A DNA stretch of 64,000 nucleotides, taken from Malania oleifera. Taxonomy: Eukaryota > Streptophyta > Magnoliopsida > Santalales > Ximeniaceae. Position numbers and translations under genes: made by a program. Numbering within the stretch: position 1 is the stretch's first letter; each line of letters begins with the position of its first letter. Where the stretch lies: the NCBI RefSeq assembly GCF_029873635.1, contig NC_080426.1:50978093-51042092 (forward strand), read 5' to 3'. The notes beneath the pieces were generated by a model. That model was not told the DNA's origin and ran no database searches. It worked only from the letters and a program-made list of their open reading frames with translations. Shown here one piece after another: positions 1 to 9,759 of the stretch.

Positions 1-480
1 ACGGTGTGGCTCTTATACTTCGGGAGTTTATAAGCAAAGGGAAAAACATGTGGATGTGGTCTTAGTGCAGGGCAACAGCAAAGACTCGTCAACGAGTGGC
101 CTTCTCTAGCTCGTAGATGAGTGCCCTATTCTCGTCGACGAGTGGTCACTGGGTTGCGAGAAATAATTTAAATTTTGAATTTGAATGTTAGAGTGGTTGG
201 GTATTCGGAGGGAAACCTCTGAGGGGTTGTTATATATGTCATTCTGGGCATATTTCAAAATGTAAGAGAGTACGAGATGGGTGAGAGAAGGAGAGAAGAT
301 CATTGAGTGCATATATTTGATTTTTATAATGAAATCTCTTATCGATTGCTCCTGTGGATGTAGGCTTTATCGAATCACATAATTCCTAGTGTCGTTGCTC
401 TTATCTTTACTCTCTTTTCATTGCTATGGTTGTGAAATGTTTTCTATTTATCATCATTTTGTTTGTTGCAAGTATGTATG
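1..480 (+). mobile_element. Copia-type LTR fragment (partial, left edge outside window)
   Basis: The segment reads like the U3-R-U5 part of an LTR on the + strand. Three copies of a CTCGTCGACGAG-like palindrome lie at about 90-145, a TATA-like TTATATATG at about 229, and a CCTGTGGATGTAGG / TCGAATCACATAATTCC leader at about 350-385. The same kind of leader (GACGTAGG then CGAACCACGT) occurs in the copia-F LTR at about 36555-36590. No coding sequence follows, so this is an LTR piece, not an element. The right edge is uncertain; it fades into AT-rich DNA after about 480. Confidence 0.5.
85..150 (+). promoter_or_regulatory. GTCGAC-core palindrome array upstream of LTR TATA box
   Basis: Three near copies of CTCGTCGACGAG: ACTCGTCAACGAGT, GCTCGTAGATGAGT and TCTCGTCGACGAGT. 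They lie about 80 bp before a TATATATG sequence. This is the same arrangement seen in the other LTRs of the window. The regulatory role is inferred from position. Confidence 0.4.
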
Positions 481-555
481 TGTGATCATTTATACAATTG
501 TGAAAAATATTTTCCATTTACACTGTATTTTGGGAACAAATATTTTGAATCTTAA

Positions 556-637
556 ATTTGAATTTGTATAGATTTGAAAAATATTAAACACAATTTTGTG
601 TTACATTTGTTCAAATCTACACAAACCCAAATTCAAG
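556..637. repeat. Short foldback sequence (possible tiny MITE)
   Basis: The left arm TTGAATTTGTATAGATTTGA and a right arm containing TCAAATCTACACAAACCCAA can pair over about 35 bases around a CACAATTTTGTG centre. A related AT-rich sequence with the same AGATTTGGG / ATCCAAATCC arms sits at about 36005-36070. This could be a small foldback element or common AT-rich spacer; no clear target duplication was seen. Confidence 0.35.
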
Positions 638-639
638 GC

Positions 640-1239
640 ACTATATTTTTTTTTCCAAATAATACGACAATATAACCCCATTTTTAAAATTTTTAACACT
701 TGTATAAAAAAAAAAAAATGAAACATTAAGGTGATATTTTTATAATTATATTTTTTTTCTTCGTATCCACAAATCCCCAGTGATCATATGTAAACAAAGA
801 AAACAAAATTTAAAAAGCTTGCTACATAAGATAAACTTATCATTTTAGGTTGTGATAAGTTTAGATGGAATAGTCTCGTATTATGCAATGTTCCCTTATT
901 GGGCTCGAGGTCCCATAAACAATATTTGGAATAATATTTTATTAAAATATTAAACATAAATTCTTTATATCAAAAGTGTGTGCTTCTAAGTTTTAAAAGT
1001 TTTTGACTGATTGTAAGTTGTGTCAAAAGTGCGTGCCCCTATTAATGTATTATTGTTGTATAAATTATTATTAGTTAATTAATAATTAATTTTATTTATT
1101 AATAATCACTCTATCATTTTAAGAATTTATAACTTAAGTAGCGATTAAGAGTATTTATTTAATTAAGATATTTTTTATGATTCTAAATTTATAAACGATA
1201 GTTATGGAACTCTCAACAAAAACGTCACATTTAAAAACC
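640..1239. other. AT-rich intergenic DNA
   Basis: AT-rich spacer with poly(A)/poly(T) runs. I see no open reading frame, repeat boundary or RNA gene that can be supported. Confidence 0.6.
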
Positions 1240-1649
1240 ACATTAACTCGTCCGACGGAGGAATGTTACTGCCAACAACGGTGACGGCAAGAAGCCGTTC
1301 TCAATACGCACTGAAATCTACACCGTTAAATGAGTATAAAAAACTCTCACGGTACTTCCCCGATGCTTCCACGTCACCAAAGTCAGAAAGCTAATTCACT
1401 TATTCAGCGGTACAATCTGCCACAATAAGATCTCTCCACGACCTGATTTGAGGCGCTGGGAGCCCGATACGTCTTGGTCTCTCCACAGGGGCAAAATCGT
1501 CCATAAAATCCCCTCAAATACCTCGTAGCTTCAACGCCACTTTCTAAAGAGACGGAGCGAGAGTGAACAGTAGAGAGAGAGTTTTCATCGCAGCTTCACC
1601 AGGAGATCTAGGGTTTTTAGAGAGAGAGAGAGAGAAGGAAGAGTTCGCC
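1240..1649 (+). promoter_or_regulatory. Promoter and 5' leader of the eIF1A gene
   Basis: A TATA box (TATAAAAAA, about 1335-1343) lies about 310 bp upstream of the start codon. The leader becomes purine-rich, with a GA run at 1621-1640. TAGGGTTT (1609-1616) is the complement of the plant telo-box AAACCCTA, which is commonly found near promoters of translation-machinery genes. An upstream in-frame ATG (1563) would add 29 residues absent from the family, so it is not the likely start. The transcription start is not known from sequence. Confidence 0.55.
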
Positions 1650-2087
1650 ATGCCGAAGAACAAGGGCAAGGGAGGTAAGAATCGCAAGAGAGGGAAGAAC
1701 GAAGCCGACGACGAGAAGCGAGAGCTCGTCTTCAAGGAAGACGGTCAAGAGTACGCACAGGTGCTTCGGATGCTCGGCAACGGGCGGTGCGAGGCCATGT
1801 GCATCGACGGTACGAAGCGCCTCTGCCACATCCGCGGCAAGATGCACAAGAAGGTCTGGATCGCCGCCGGCGATATAATCCTCGTCGGCCTCCGTGACTA
1901 CCAGGACGACAAGGCCGACGTCATCCTCAAGTACATGCCCGACGAGGCTCGTCTCCTCAAGGCCTACGGCGAGTTGCCGGAGAACACCAGGCTCAACGAG
2001 GGCATCGCCGGCGGGCTCGACGAGGAGGACGACGGCGCAGGCGACGATTACATCGAGTTCGAGGATGAGGATATTGACAAAATCTAG
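1650..2087 (+). CDS. EIF1A: Translation initiation factor eIF1A
   Basis: A complete 145-residue protein in one exon. Residues 1-20 form the basic tail ([18 protein letters not shown]). About 25-105 is the OB-fold, with [22 protein letters not shown] and [20 protein letters not shown] in short stretches. About 106-125 is the helical extension ([10 protein letters not shown]), and the end is acidic, finishing in DIDKI. These are hallmarks of eukaryotic eIF1A, which binds the 40S A site, promotes scanning and start-codon selection with eIF1, and contacts eIF5B through its C-terminal tail. The start at 1650 gives the usual plant family length. The gene is strongly GC-rich at third codon positions, unlike the AT-rich surroundings. 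No stop, frameshift or intron is seen. It is the only clearly intact host gene here. Confidence 0.96.
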   Translation: MPKNKGKGGKNRKRGKNEADDEKRELVFKEDGQEYAQVLRMLGNGRCEAMCIDGTKRLCHIRGKMHKKVWIAAGDIILVGLRDYQDDKADVILKYMPDEARLLKAYGELPENTRLNEGIAGGLDEEDDGAGDDYIEFEDEDIDKI

Positions 2088-3359
2088 GGTTCGGAGATTC
2101 GTAATCCTTTATCTCTCTCTCTCGCCCGCTGCCTTACATATTGCTTTTCGTTAATCGTATGATAATCAATACAATCATCGGATTCTTGCTTGTATTATGA
2201 AATTTTAGAGAATATGTGTGGGATATTTGGATTTATGTATGAAAACTGCTATAACTTGGATGCAATAATAGTAACCTACGTTTTAATTAGATGATGATCT
2301 TCACTGGGAGCAATTTCGCCTTCTTTTATTTTATTGATTGTTGATAAATTTTAGTTTATGTTTACGCGTAAGGTTTACAAATTAGACTGTTTTCTGTATC
2401 GGCAATGATTTATATCTTGCTATTAATTCAGTAACCTTATCTGGCGCTAATAATGAGAATTTGCACTCACTGATTACTTAGTCGAGAGTTTTGATGATGC
2501 TTCTCTCTTATTTGATTCTTTAATGATGGGAGAAGAGAATAGAAACTTGAGGGTTTTCTCCTCTTCTCTCCGTTATTTTAACAGAAAGGCGTTAAGAATT
2601 GGGGGAAATGGAGAGAGAAGAAAAGGGGTGGGGGGAAGAAGAAGAAGAAGAAGAAGAAATTCATGTCTGGGGTTTAGGGAAAGTGAGATGCAGCTTTACT
2701 GCTTTATCGGTCCATTGAAAGCTCCACTTCAGATTTCAAAACATTGCATTCTGAGAAGGGAGCCTTTGCTTTCCTCTTTCCCCTTTACCCTTCAGGCTGG
2801 AGCTTGGAAGGGTTCACTTATTACATGTTCTTGGCTTTTATTAGGAAAGGGGGAAAGAACGAGAATATTTTGTAAAACAATGAAAAAATGGAGTTTTTTC
2901 CCTTTATTTTTTTCCAAATAAAATCTTGATTATTGTTGCTAGCTCTGCCTCTCTACTGAATCCCATGCCTCCTGCTAAGCTGATTTATGCTCAATTTTTA
3001 TTTCAATTTGTTTTTATTTCGCACGCTGTTTATGAACTATTGAGCTTTTTTTTCTGGTCTGGTGCTCCTGAGGGCTGCAGTTGCACTTGATTTTTGGATC
3101 TTAATTGTTTTCTACCTCTGTAAATGAAACATGAATGCATGAAAAGATAAATTAAGCTAATAGTTCATACTTTGCATAAGATTAAAAACTGTGAATATAT
3201 TAAGCTGTCCATGTGAGAATCATTTTATTACTTTTTTTGTTTTAGCCCTTTCAGCTCGCAAAAATTGTTTTTTGGGTTTATAAAAATTGTTCAACAAATA
3301 GAAGTTCATTGTTTTGAGCTTGAAATTCAAAAGCTATTAAAAAAACTAAAATTATTTTG
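2088..3359. other. eIF1A 3' UTR and intergenic DNA
   Basis: The sequence after the stop codon is AT-rich and presumably holds the 3' UTR; no single poly(A) signal stands out. A (GAA)n-like purine tract lies at about 2630-2660 and makes an arginine-rich open frame that I do not accept as a gene. Nothing else is supported. Confidence 0.5.
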
Positions 3360-3367
3360 TTGCAACT

Positions 3368-4609
3368 TAAGGGTGGCAAAATGGATTAACGTGTCGGATC
3401 ATAAAGGTTCAGACTCGTTTATTAATGGAGGATTATTATGCGTTTATTAATGGAGGATTATTATGCAAATTCAAATCTGTCCGTTTAATAGATGGGTCAT
3501 TCGTTTAAAAATTTTAATTTATTTATTTTAAAAAAATTTAAATGTTTTGTATAAAATGGTAACTTAAAAAAAAAAAAAAAAAAAAATTCCTTCATTTTAT
3601 TAATTAATAATTAAATGAAAAAACATAAAACACAGAACACAGTGAGCATTGCCATTCACTATGTCCTGACGGCCGACCAAATCTCCTCTCAGCAGTTAGC
3701 CCTAATCTCTACAAAACAAACACAGATCTGCGTGCGATCTGGCTGCGTCTGCGTGCGGCGTGCCTGCGTACTGGGGAATCCTCGCGGAGTGAGGGAGGCT
3801 GGAATTGGCTTCTTACTTGACAAGATCAGAACCTCCCTCACTACCTAAAAGTAAAAAGATCTCTTGCCCAACTTGTTGAATAAAATACAAATTCAACCAA
3901 AGCTTCCTTGTTATTTATTGATCACTAGAGATGCCAGCTCTGCCCGACCAAACACAGCCTTCCGCCACCTTCAAACAGGTCGAGGGCACCTTACGTCTTA
4001 TTCTCTAACGACTTCAAGAGTAAGGGGAAGCTTAGAATTCTGTTCATTACTATTCTGATGTGGAGGATCCACATGGAGTATGGCAACCACAGAGCATAAT
4101 GAGTTGAGGACAATCACCTCTATTGTGAGCAAAGAGATCTGGAGTGCCGCGACTCCATCACCATCTCCCTCACCTAGTGTCGTGACTCTTGAGAAATTGG
4201 ACTGGGACAAGGAGACGGCTGCAGCTGGATGAAATTTCTTCTGCAGAAGAGTCGTGATTCCTAAGTAGTGTCGTGTGCTGTAGTCGGGTAGAAGTGGGCA
4301 GTCAAGAAGGTCTTGTTGTAGTTAAGGGTGAGCATAATTCGGTTAAAATCGAATTAACAGAGTATATTTAGTTGGATCGCTTCAGTTCGGTTAAAAATTT
4401 ATTTGAATCGGTTTGATTTTTATTTTTATTTTTATTGAATTTTGATTTTTGGTTGTCAGTTCGATATTTGGGTTCAGTTAATTCGATTAACCGAATAGTA
4501 TAAATTAATAATAAATTATATATCTATTATATTAAAATATTTTATATATTATATATATACTAAAATTTTATTTTATTTTATATAGTATATATTAAAATTA
4601 TATATATTA

Positions 4610-4643
<34 letters not shown>

Positions 4644-5054
4644 TAATATATATATATATTAAAATATTAAATCGGTTAAAATCGGTTAACCAATTTAACC
4701 AAAATTCGATTCGGTTGGTTTTGAGTTCGGTTAAATATGAAATTTTTGTTGGTTCGGTTAATGATATTTTTTAACCAAAATTTTTTCAGTTAATTTATCG
4801 AATTCACTTAATCAGTCGAATGCTCACCCCTAGTTGCAGTCTTCCTTTGAAGACTGAAATTGAAAAGATAGAGAGTCAGAGGCAAGTTAGAAATTAGGGT
4901 TAAAATGTTCACTTATATAAGGCAGATAAATAGGTCACTGACCCGAATCTGACACCCGTTTAATAAATGGGTCGGCTTCTATTAAACCCAAATTCAGTTT
5001 AAACGGACGAATCACGGGTTAGTCATTGGGTTTCGATCCGTTTTGCTACCCTTA
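3368..5054. mobile_element. Non-autonomous hAT-type DNA transposon with cargo-like interior
   Basis: The 1687-bp element is flanked by an exact 8-bp duplication TTGCAACT (3360-3367 and 5055-5062). Its ends are inverted repeats: TAAGGGTGGCAAAATGGAT at the left and, reversed, TAAGGGTAGCAAAACGGAT at the right. An 8-bp target duplication is typical of hAT transposases. No transposase frame is present. The interior (about 3620-4300) is less AT-rich than the flanks and could be captured sequence. A second, smaller hAT-like element lies inside (4323-4832). Short open frames in the cargo show no recognisable domain. Confidence 0.85.
4323..4832. mobile_element. Nested hAT-type MITE, AT-rich
   Basis: 510 bp bounded by inverted ends TAAGGGTGAGCAT and, at the right reversed, TAGGGGTGAGCAT. 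The flanking 8-bp repeats GTTGTAGT (4315-4322) and GTTGCAGT (4833-4840) differ at one base. The interior is dominated by TA-rich sequence (4500-4665) and repeated TCGGTTAA / TTAACCGAAT words near both ends, as in hairpin-forming MITEs. It has no coding capacity and is inserted within the larger hAT element. Confidence 0.75.
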
Positions 5055-5062
5055 TTGCAACT

Positions 5063-5481
5063 AAACATTTTATTACAAGGTTTAGATTATGAACTCAAGT
5101 TGTAGATTTAATAGTATTTAAGCACAAATGGTTATGGTTTTTTTTTTTTTTTTTTCCTATTTTCTATTCTCTATTCAACTGCCCAGAAAAATGAATTGAA
5201 ATTTTCATTCTACTATGAGTCTAATGCAAATATTTTTTGTTATGGATTTTGTGGTTTCAAGCTTTATTTTTGTAATAGAAATGTACTTAAAAATATTTTA
5301 GGTTTTGCAAATATTTTGATTGATTTCAAACTCAATTAATTCAAATTTAGATCATAAACTCAACTTGTAAGTTTATTAGCATTTGAGTGCACATGAATTA
5401 CGATTTTTTGTTTTACTTTTCCGATTTTTGTTCTCTATTTAATTACCAAGAAAAACGAATTGAAAGTTGTATATTACAAAG
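5063..5481. other. AT-rich spacer
   Basis: AT-rich sequence with a pyrimidine run at about 5136-5156. It contains two similar stretches (about 5085-5190 and 5345-5470: GAACTCAAGTTGTAGATTTA versus AAACTCAACTTGTAAGTTTA), probably an old direct duplication. No gene is seen. Confidence 0.45.
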
Positions 5482-7099
5482 TAGACACCCCATTTTTTCT
5501 AGGGGTTATATAACATAATTTGGGTAAATATCCATTAATACAATAAAATAAGAAAATACAAGAAAAATAAAAAATAAAAAAATAAAACACACACACACAC
5601 ACACGGAAAATGAAAATTTTTACATTGAAAAAAAAAAAAAAAAAAGAAACGGAACAAAAATAAAAATTAGTGGGCTAGCATCTTTACCTTCAAACCTGCA
5701 AGCATAAAAGGAAAATGAAAATTAGACATGTGGAAGATTGCACAATTAACATGTGAATGAAATAAGAGTTTTAAACAAAGTGAATTTAGTAATTCAATTT
5801 AAATTTGATTGTTCAATTAAATTTTGATTAATCAAATTAGAATTGATTGAATTGATCCCTCGAAGCCTATAAATAGTGAGCTTCAAAAGGGGAGGGGACA
5901 GACACAAAAACACAAATAGACAAAAAAGAGGAATTGCTTACTGAAAATTTTGAGAGAGAATCGTAAGGAGAAGGTTGAGTGTTTGAAATTGAGAAGGTGA
6001 AGATAGATAGGAGACCAAGAGGAATGAATTGTAGAAGCGGTGGAAGACTAGTAGTAAAAAATTCAAGAAGTACAAGCTAAAGGAAGAAAAGATTGCAAAG
6101 TGGAGGATTCAAGAACGGATATAGGTACTCGTTAATTTTGTATTATTTTTTATTTTAATTTCTAGCAATGTTGAATTTTGAACTCAAGAATCTGTTATTA
6201 GAGCTTAAATTCAAAAAAAAAAAAAAACAAGAATTAATAATTTTCCTAGAATATTCCAAATAAGATTCGAGTATTTGACCCAAATTTGGAACACCCATAC
6301 TCGAATACCCAGATCCAAACACCCATACTCGATTACACCAAATCCAAATGTCCATATCCGAGTACTCCTAGATCCGACCCAAAAATCAAGGTCATCATGA
6401 CCTGGGTCCAAGTTCATTGACTCAAAACTGTTAAACCTTGAACCCAACCCAATTAGAAGCCTAAACTAGATTCATTTACCAAGCCTATTTCCTAAATTGA
6501 GCCCATTGGGTTGAGCCTCATTTAATTAGGTTCGAGCCCAATTCTTAATAAAGCCCAAAATTATGGCCCAGTTGGCCAAACCTAATTTAAGCCCAACCAG
6601 AGTTAGCCCAAAGCACATCCAAGTCACTCGACTCAAACTCTAAATCTAACTCAAAACCAGAGCCTAACACTAACTTGACTATTAACCCTATATTAGTCAA
6701 ACCTAAACCCCCGTCCTCTTTGGCTCACGAGAAAGTGTGAGCATACTCAGTAAAATACCAAGAAAATAAAAAGAAATTAGAGAAAGAAAGGAAAAGAAAG
6801 CAAAAAGAGAATATTGGGGGTGGGGTTTACCTTTGGTTAGATCCGATCAAGATTTGAGGAACAAAGGCAAAACACTCGTAGCTCTCTGCCATTGAGCTCC
6901 ATTCGAAGACTTGCGAAAAGAGATCAAAGAGAGTGAAGACCTGAGAAAGAAAGAGGTGAGTAAAGAGAGGATAAGAAAAAATAGAGAGAGAAAAAATAGA
7001 AGATTGAGAGAATTTGCCAGAGTGATGATTTACTAGGCTCCATTGTAGGTGGCGGAGGTCACCAAAGAAGGTGGCGATGGCTGGTGGTTGCGGCAAGCA
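5482..7099 (+). mobile_element. Left half of a Tat/Ogre-like LTR, split by gypsy-A
   Basis: The segment starts near TAGACACCCC, carries a (CA)n run at about 5588-5604, a TATA box CTATAAATA (5868-5876) and a long low-complexity zone of repeated ACCCATACTCGA and AAGCCCAA words (6290-6700). It is interrupted at 7099/7100 by gypsy-A and resumes at 34516. The right half ends with a block typical of Tat-lineage LTRs (GGGTGCTAGCACCTTCCCC). Assignment to Tat/Ogre is from remembered LTR features; no pol gene of this element is present. Confidence 0.4.
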
Positions 7100-8164
7100 T
7101 GTGATGCCCCAATTTTCCTATCATTTTTTTATATTTACAATAATAAACAATAATCAATCATCTATCAAATATATATGATATCATGATAGCAATGTCAACC
7201 CAATCCATAGTGGAATATTGGGGATATATTTGTTCATAAATACACACTATCCATGCAGCGGAATACATAAAGTGTCTGAATCCCATATACAATATTGGAG
7301 TGCTATAATCTCCACACATATACACATATATCCTTAAAAATCCATAGAATACTCAAGGGGTTATACAAAACATATCCCCACCTTGAAATCACTTACCCTA
7401 AATACTAGGGCATTAGATCTCCTCTACCTTGGAGCTCGCTCCGCTTGTTTGACTTGATTTCCTGAAATTTTTAAATTTTGGGTGAGACACCTCTCAGTAA
7501 GACGGAATAAATTATTGACAGTATGTGACAGCATGAGTTTTGATATATCATACACATTCATTTAAATAATTATATTAACTGAGAAAAACATACAGATATG
7601 TACTCATAATCGTATATATATATATGTGTATATATATATATATAAACATAGTTTCATAAGCTTACATTTCTCATATTCAGGTTCTAGCTCATAAGTATTC
7701 ACCATTATATAACACAACGCATCTGTAACTCATGGTTGTTCATTTTTCATTTCACTTTTCATAAACATGTTCTAGCTCATGAGCATCCACTAGTATATAA
7801 CACTACGCATCCATAGCTCATGGCTGTTTATCATATCTGTAACATAATTATCGCGTCTGTAATGAGGAACCATCCTAAGGACATTCATGTCACATCATCA
7901 TGTATTCACCCCACATGTCCGGATTGTGCGGCCCGAAGGCTAGACCTAACCGTGGTTGGCCTAGCAAGTTAGATAAAAAAATGTACGCGTTTGTAGTACA
8001 ATTGGCCTACCGCAGCCTAGTCCAGACTCTAGGGGTGGTCAAAATCTCTCCGTAGGCCCAATCGACTGTCGCTGCCACACTGTATCCACGACGTGTGGTT
8101 GCACTAACACATTTGCTAGCAATGGTATCGTGCTCTCTATATATCTCTAGTCCATCGGAGTTCT

Positions 8165-8660
8165 CATTTCCACATTTTTGTACTCATATTTCATCATGCC
8201 TATATAATTCTCATCATTTCTGTATAATTCTCATCATATTTGTATACATTTCATTTCATCACATCTGTATAACACATATTTGTGTATATTTCATATCATC
8301 TTATCTTTATCAAACATGTCTGTATATATATCACATATCGTCATTTCCATATAAAACATATTTGTATATCACATTTCATTATTTATGTGTAAAACATATC
8401 TGTATGTCTCATTTCATCATTTCTGTAAAACATATATGTATATCACATATATCATCATTTCTGTGTAAAACATATTTATATTTCTCACACTTCATATTTG
8501 TATAAAACATATCAGTATATCTCATATTATCAAATTTGTATAAAAACATATCTATATATCTCATAACTTCATTACTGCATAAAATCATATCTGTGTTTCT
8601 CATAACATCATTTCTCAGTACAAATCATATATTTCAGTATCAATCACATTCCCTGTATAA
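8165..8660. repeat. Minisatellite in gypsy-A 3' LTR intron-like zone
   Basis: Degenerate repeats of about 33-36 bp built from CATATCTGTATATCTCAT and TTTCATCATTTCTGT words. The same array is in the 5' LTR at 33180-33680, so it belongs to the LTR family. It produces spurious long low-complexity frames on both strands. Confidence 0.75.
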
Positions 8661-9263
8661 AACTGTTATTTCATACCCCTCATGCCACACAATTTTAGAC
8701 TGATAATCATAATATAATAATCATAGGGAAAATATCCATATCATAGTTTTCCAAAACCATATACAGTATTCTCAATTTCACATACTTTAAGTCAACTAGT
8801 TAATTTCCCAAAAATATCTGTTATAATTTATTCCCCTTACCTGCTTACTGAGAGGGTACCTGCTAAGATCTCTAAACCTATGCCCACGGTGTTCGGAGCT
8901 CAAAACTCTGTAATTATTTGTCCCTAGTTCAATCAACTCAACCCCAGAATAATAATCATTTAAACATCCCTAGGCCCATACACTCCATTTAATTAGTTAA
9001 ATTTTAAGTAGATAACACAGTTATCATCCTTACCTCAACTTTGGAGTAATGCTTAGAAACCTCAAAACGCAAAACTGCTCCGATCAAACGGTAGAGAATC
9101 ATCACCAGGATCCCAAAATGGTGTTTTCCAATTGATTCGGGCTTGATTCTGGAGAGAAATCGAAGAAAGAAGAGGTTGTGGTCGCAGCCCTAGGGAGAGG
9201 AGAGAGAGTTTATTTTCTCTCAAATAAAATGAATTAATTACCTCATATAGCCCACCGACCTGC

Positions 9264-9410
9264 AACAAACCCGTCGACGGTTTGCCTTGAAACCGTTGAC
9301 GGTTTGGTCTTTAACCAAGCTCATTTTAAACATTTTAACTTTACCTTGATGCAGTAACACGAAACCGTCGACGGTTTTCTACACCCCCACCAAACCGTCG
9401 ACGGTTGGTC
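9264..9410 (-). promoter_or_regulatory. AAACCGTCGACGGTTT palindrome array, gypsy-A 3' LTR
   Basis: Cores CCGTCGACGG at 9271-9280, 9365-9374 and 9395-9404, and a CCGTTGACGG variant at 9293-9302. They lie between the LTR start and the TATA box, in U3. Each intact core has three CpG sites; the variant is a CpG-to-TpG change. Confidence 0.6.
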
Positions 9411-9475
9411 TTCACCAAACCATCTTTCATCTTTTCTTTGTTTTTCTTATTATTTAAATTTTCCGGGTCTCTACA

Positions 9476-9489
9476 TCCTTCCCTCCTTA
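9476..9489 (-). promoter_or_regulatory. Polypurine tract of gypsy-A
   Basis: On the minus strand TAAGGAGGGAAGGA abuts the 3' LTR start TGTAGAGACC. This is the usual position and composition of the plus-strand primer for reverse transcription. Confidence 0.8.
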
Positions 9490-9759
9490 TAAAAATTTCA
9501 TCATCAAAATTTGCTATCTATCACTGATACCAACCTTAAAGAAAAACACCAAAATTTTATTAATTGCCCTCACTTATGACGGAAAAATACTGTGGTTACA
9601 AGGGAGGGAGGGTTCTGGGAGATTACAATCATTCAAAAAAAAAAAAAATTCTCCCAAAACCATTTATAATCTAAACCAAAAACACTCATTATCCTACATT
9701 GTACAAGTCAATAAACAAAACCACCTAACTTAACTCTAGACCACACTGAACAAATGTGG

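Larger units (their letters stand above)
7100..9475 (-). repeat. 3' LTR of gypsy-A (2376 bp)
   Basis: Read on the minus strand it runs from TGTAGAGACCCGG (9475) to GGGGCATCACA (7100). Ordered parts are: palindrome array 9264-9410; TATA box CTATATGAG (about 9243-9251); GA/CT tract about 9190-9210; donor-like GAGGTAAGG (9028-9040 on the complement); second donor-like CAGGTAAGGGG (about 8834-8846); a CATATCTGTAT-type minisatellite (8165-8660); a GTGCGGCCCGAAGGC block (7926-7940); conserved CTTACTGAGAGGTGTCTCAC and acceptor-like TTTCAGG (7461-7501); and a third donor-like GGGTAAGT (about 7390-7398). The long open frame at 8095-8505 is only this minisatellite. Confidence 0.93.

Noticed and set aside
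1617-1847. Minus-strand frame opposite eIF1A
   Set aside because: Shadow of the GC-rich eIF1A coding sequence.
2523-2921. A 132-codon arginine-rich frame
   Set aside because: It rests on a (GAA)n tract and low-complexity DNA; no domain or start context is seen.
3615-4060. Two short frames in the hAT cargo
   Set aside because: No domain seen; kept only as possible cargo sequence, not as genes.
8095-8505. A 136-codon open frame rich in Ile, Ser, His and Tyr
   Set aside because: It is the translated CATATCTGTAT minisatellite of the gypsy-A LTR; its counterpart at 33009-33585 has a different frame, and there is no codon constraint.
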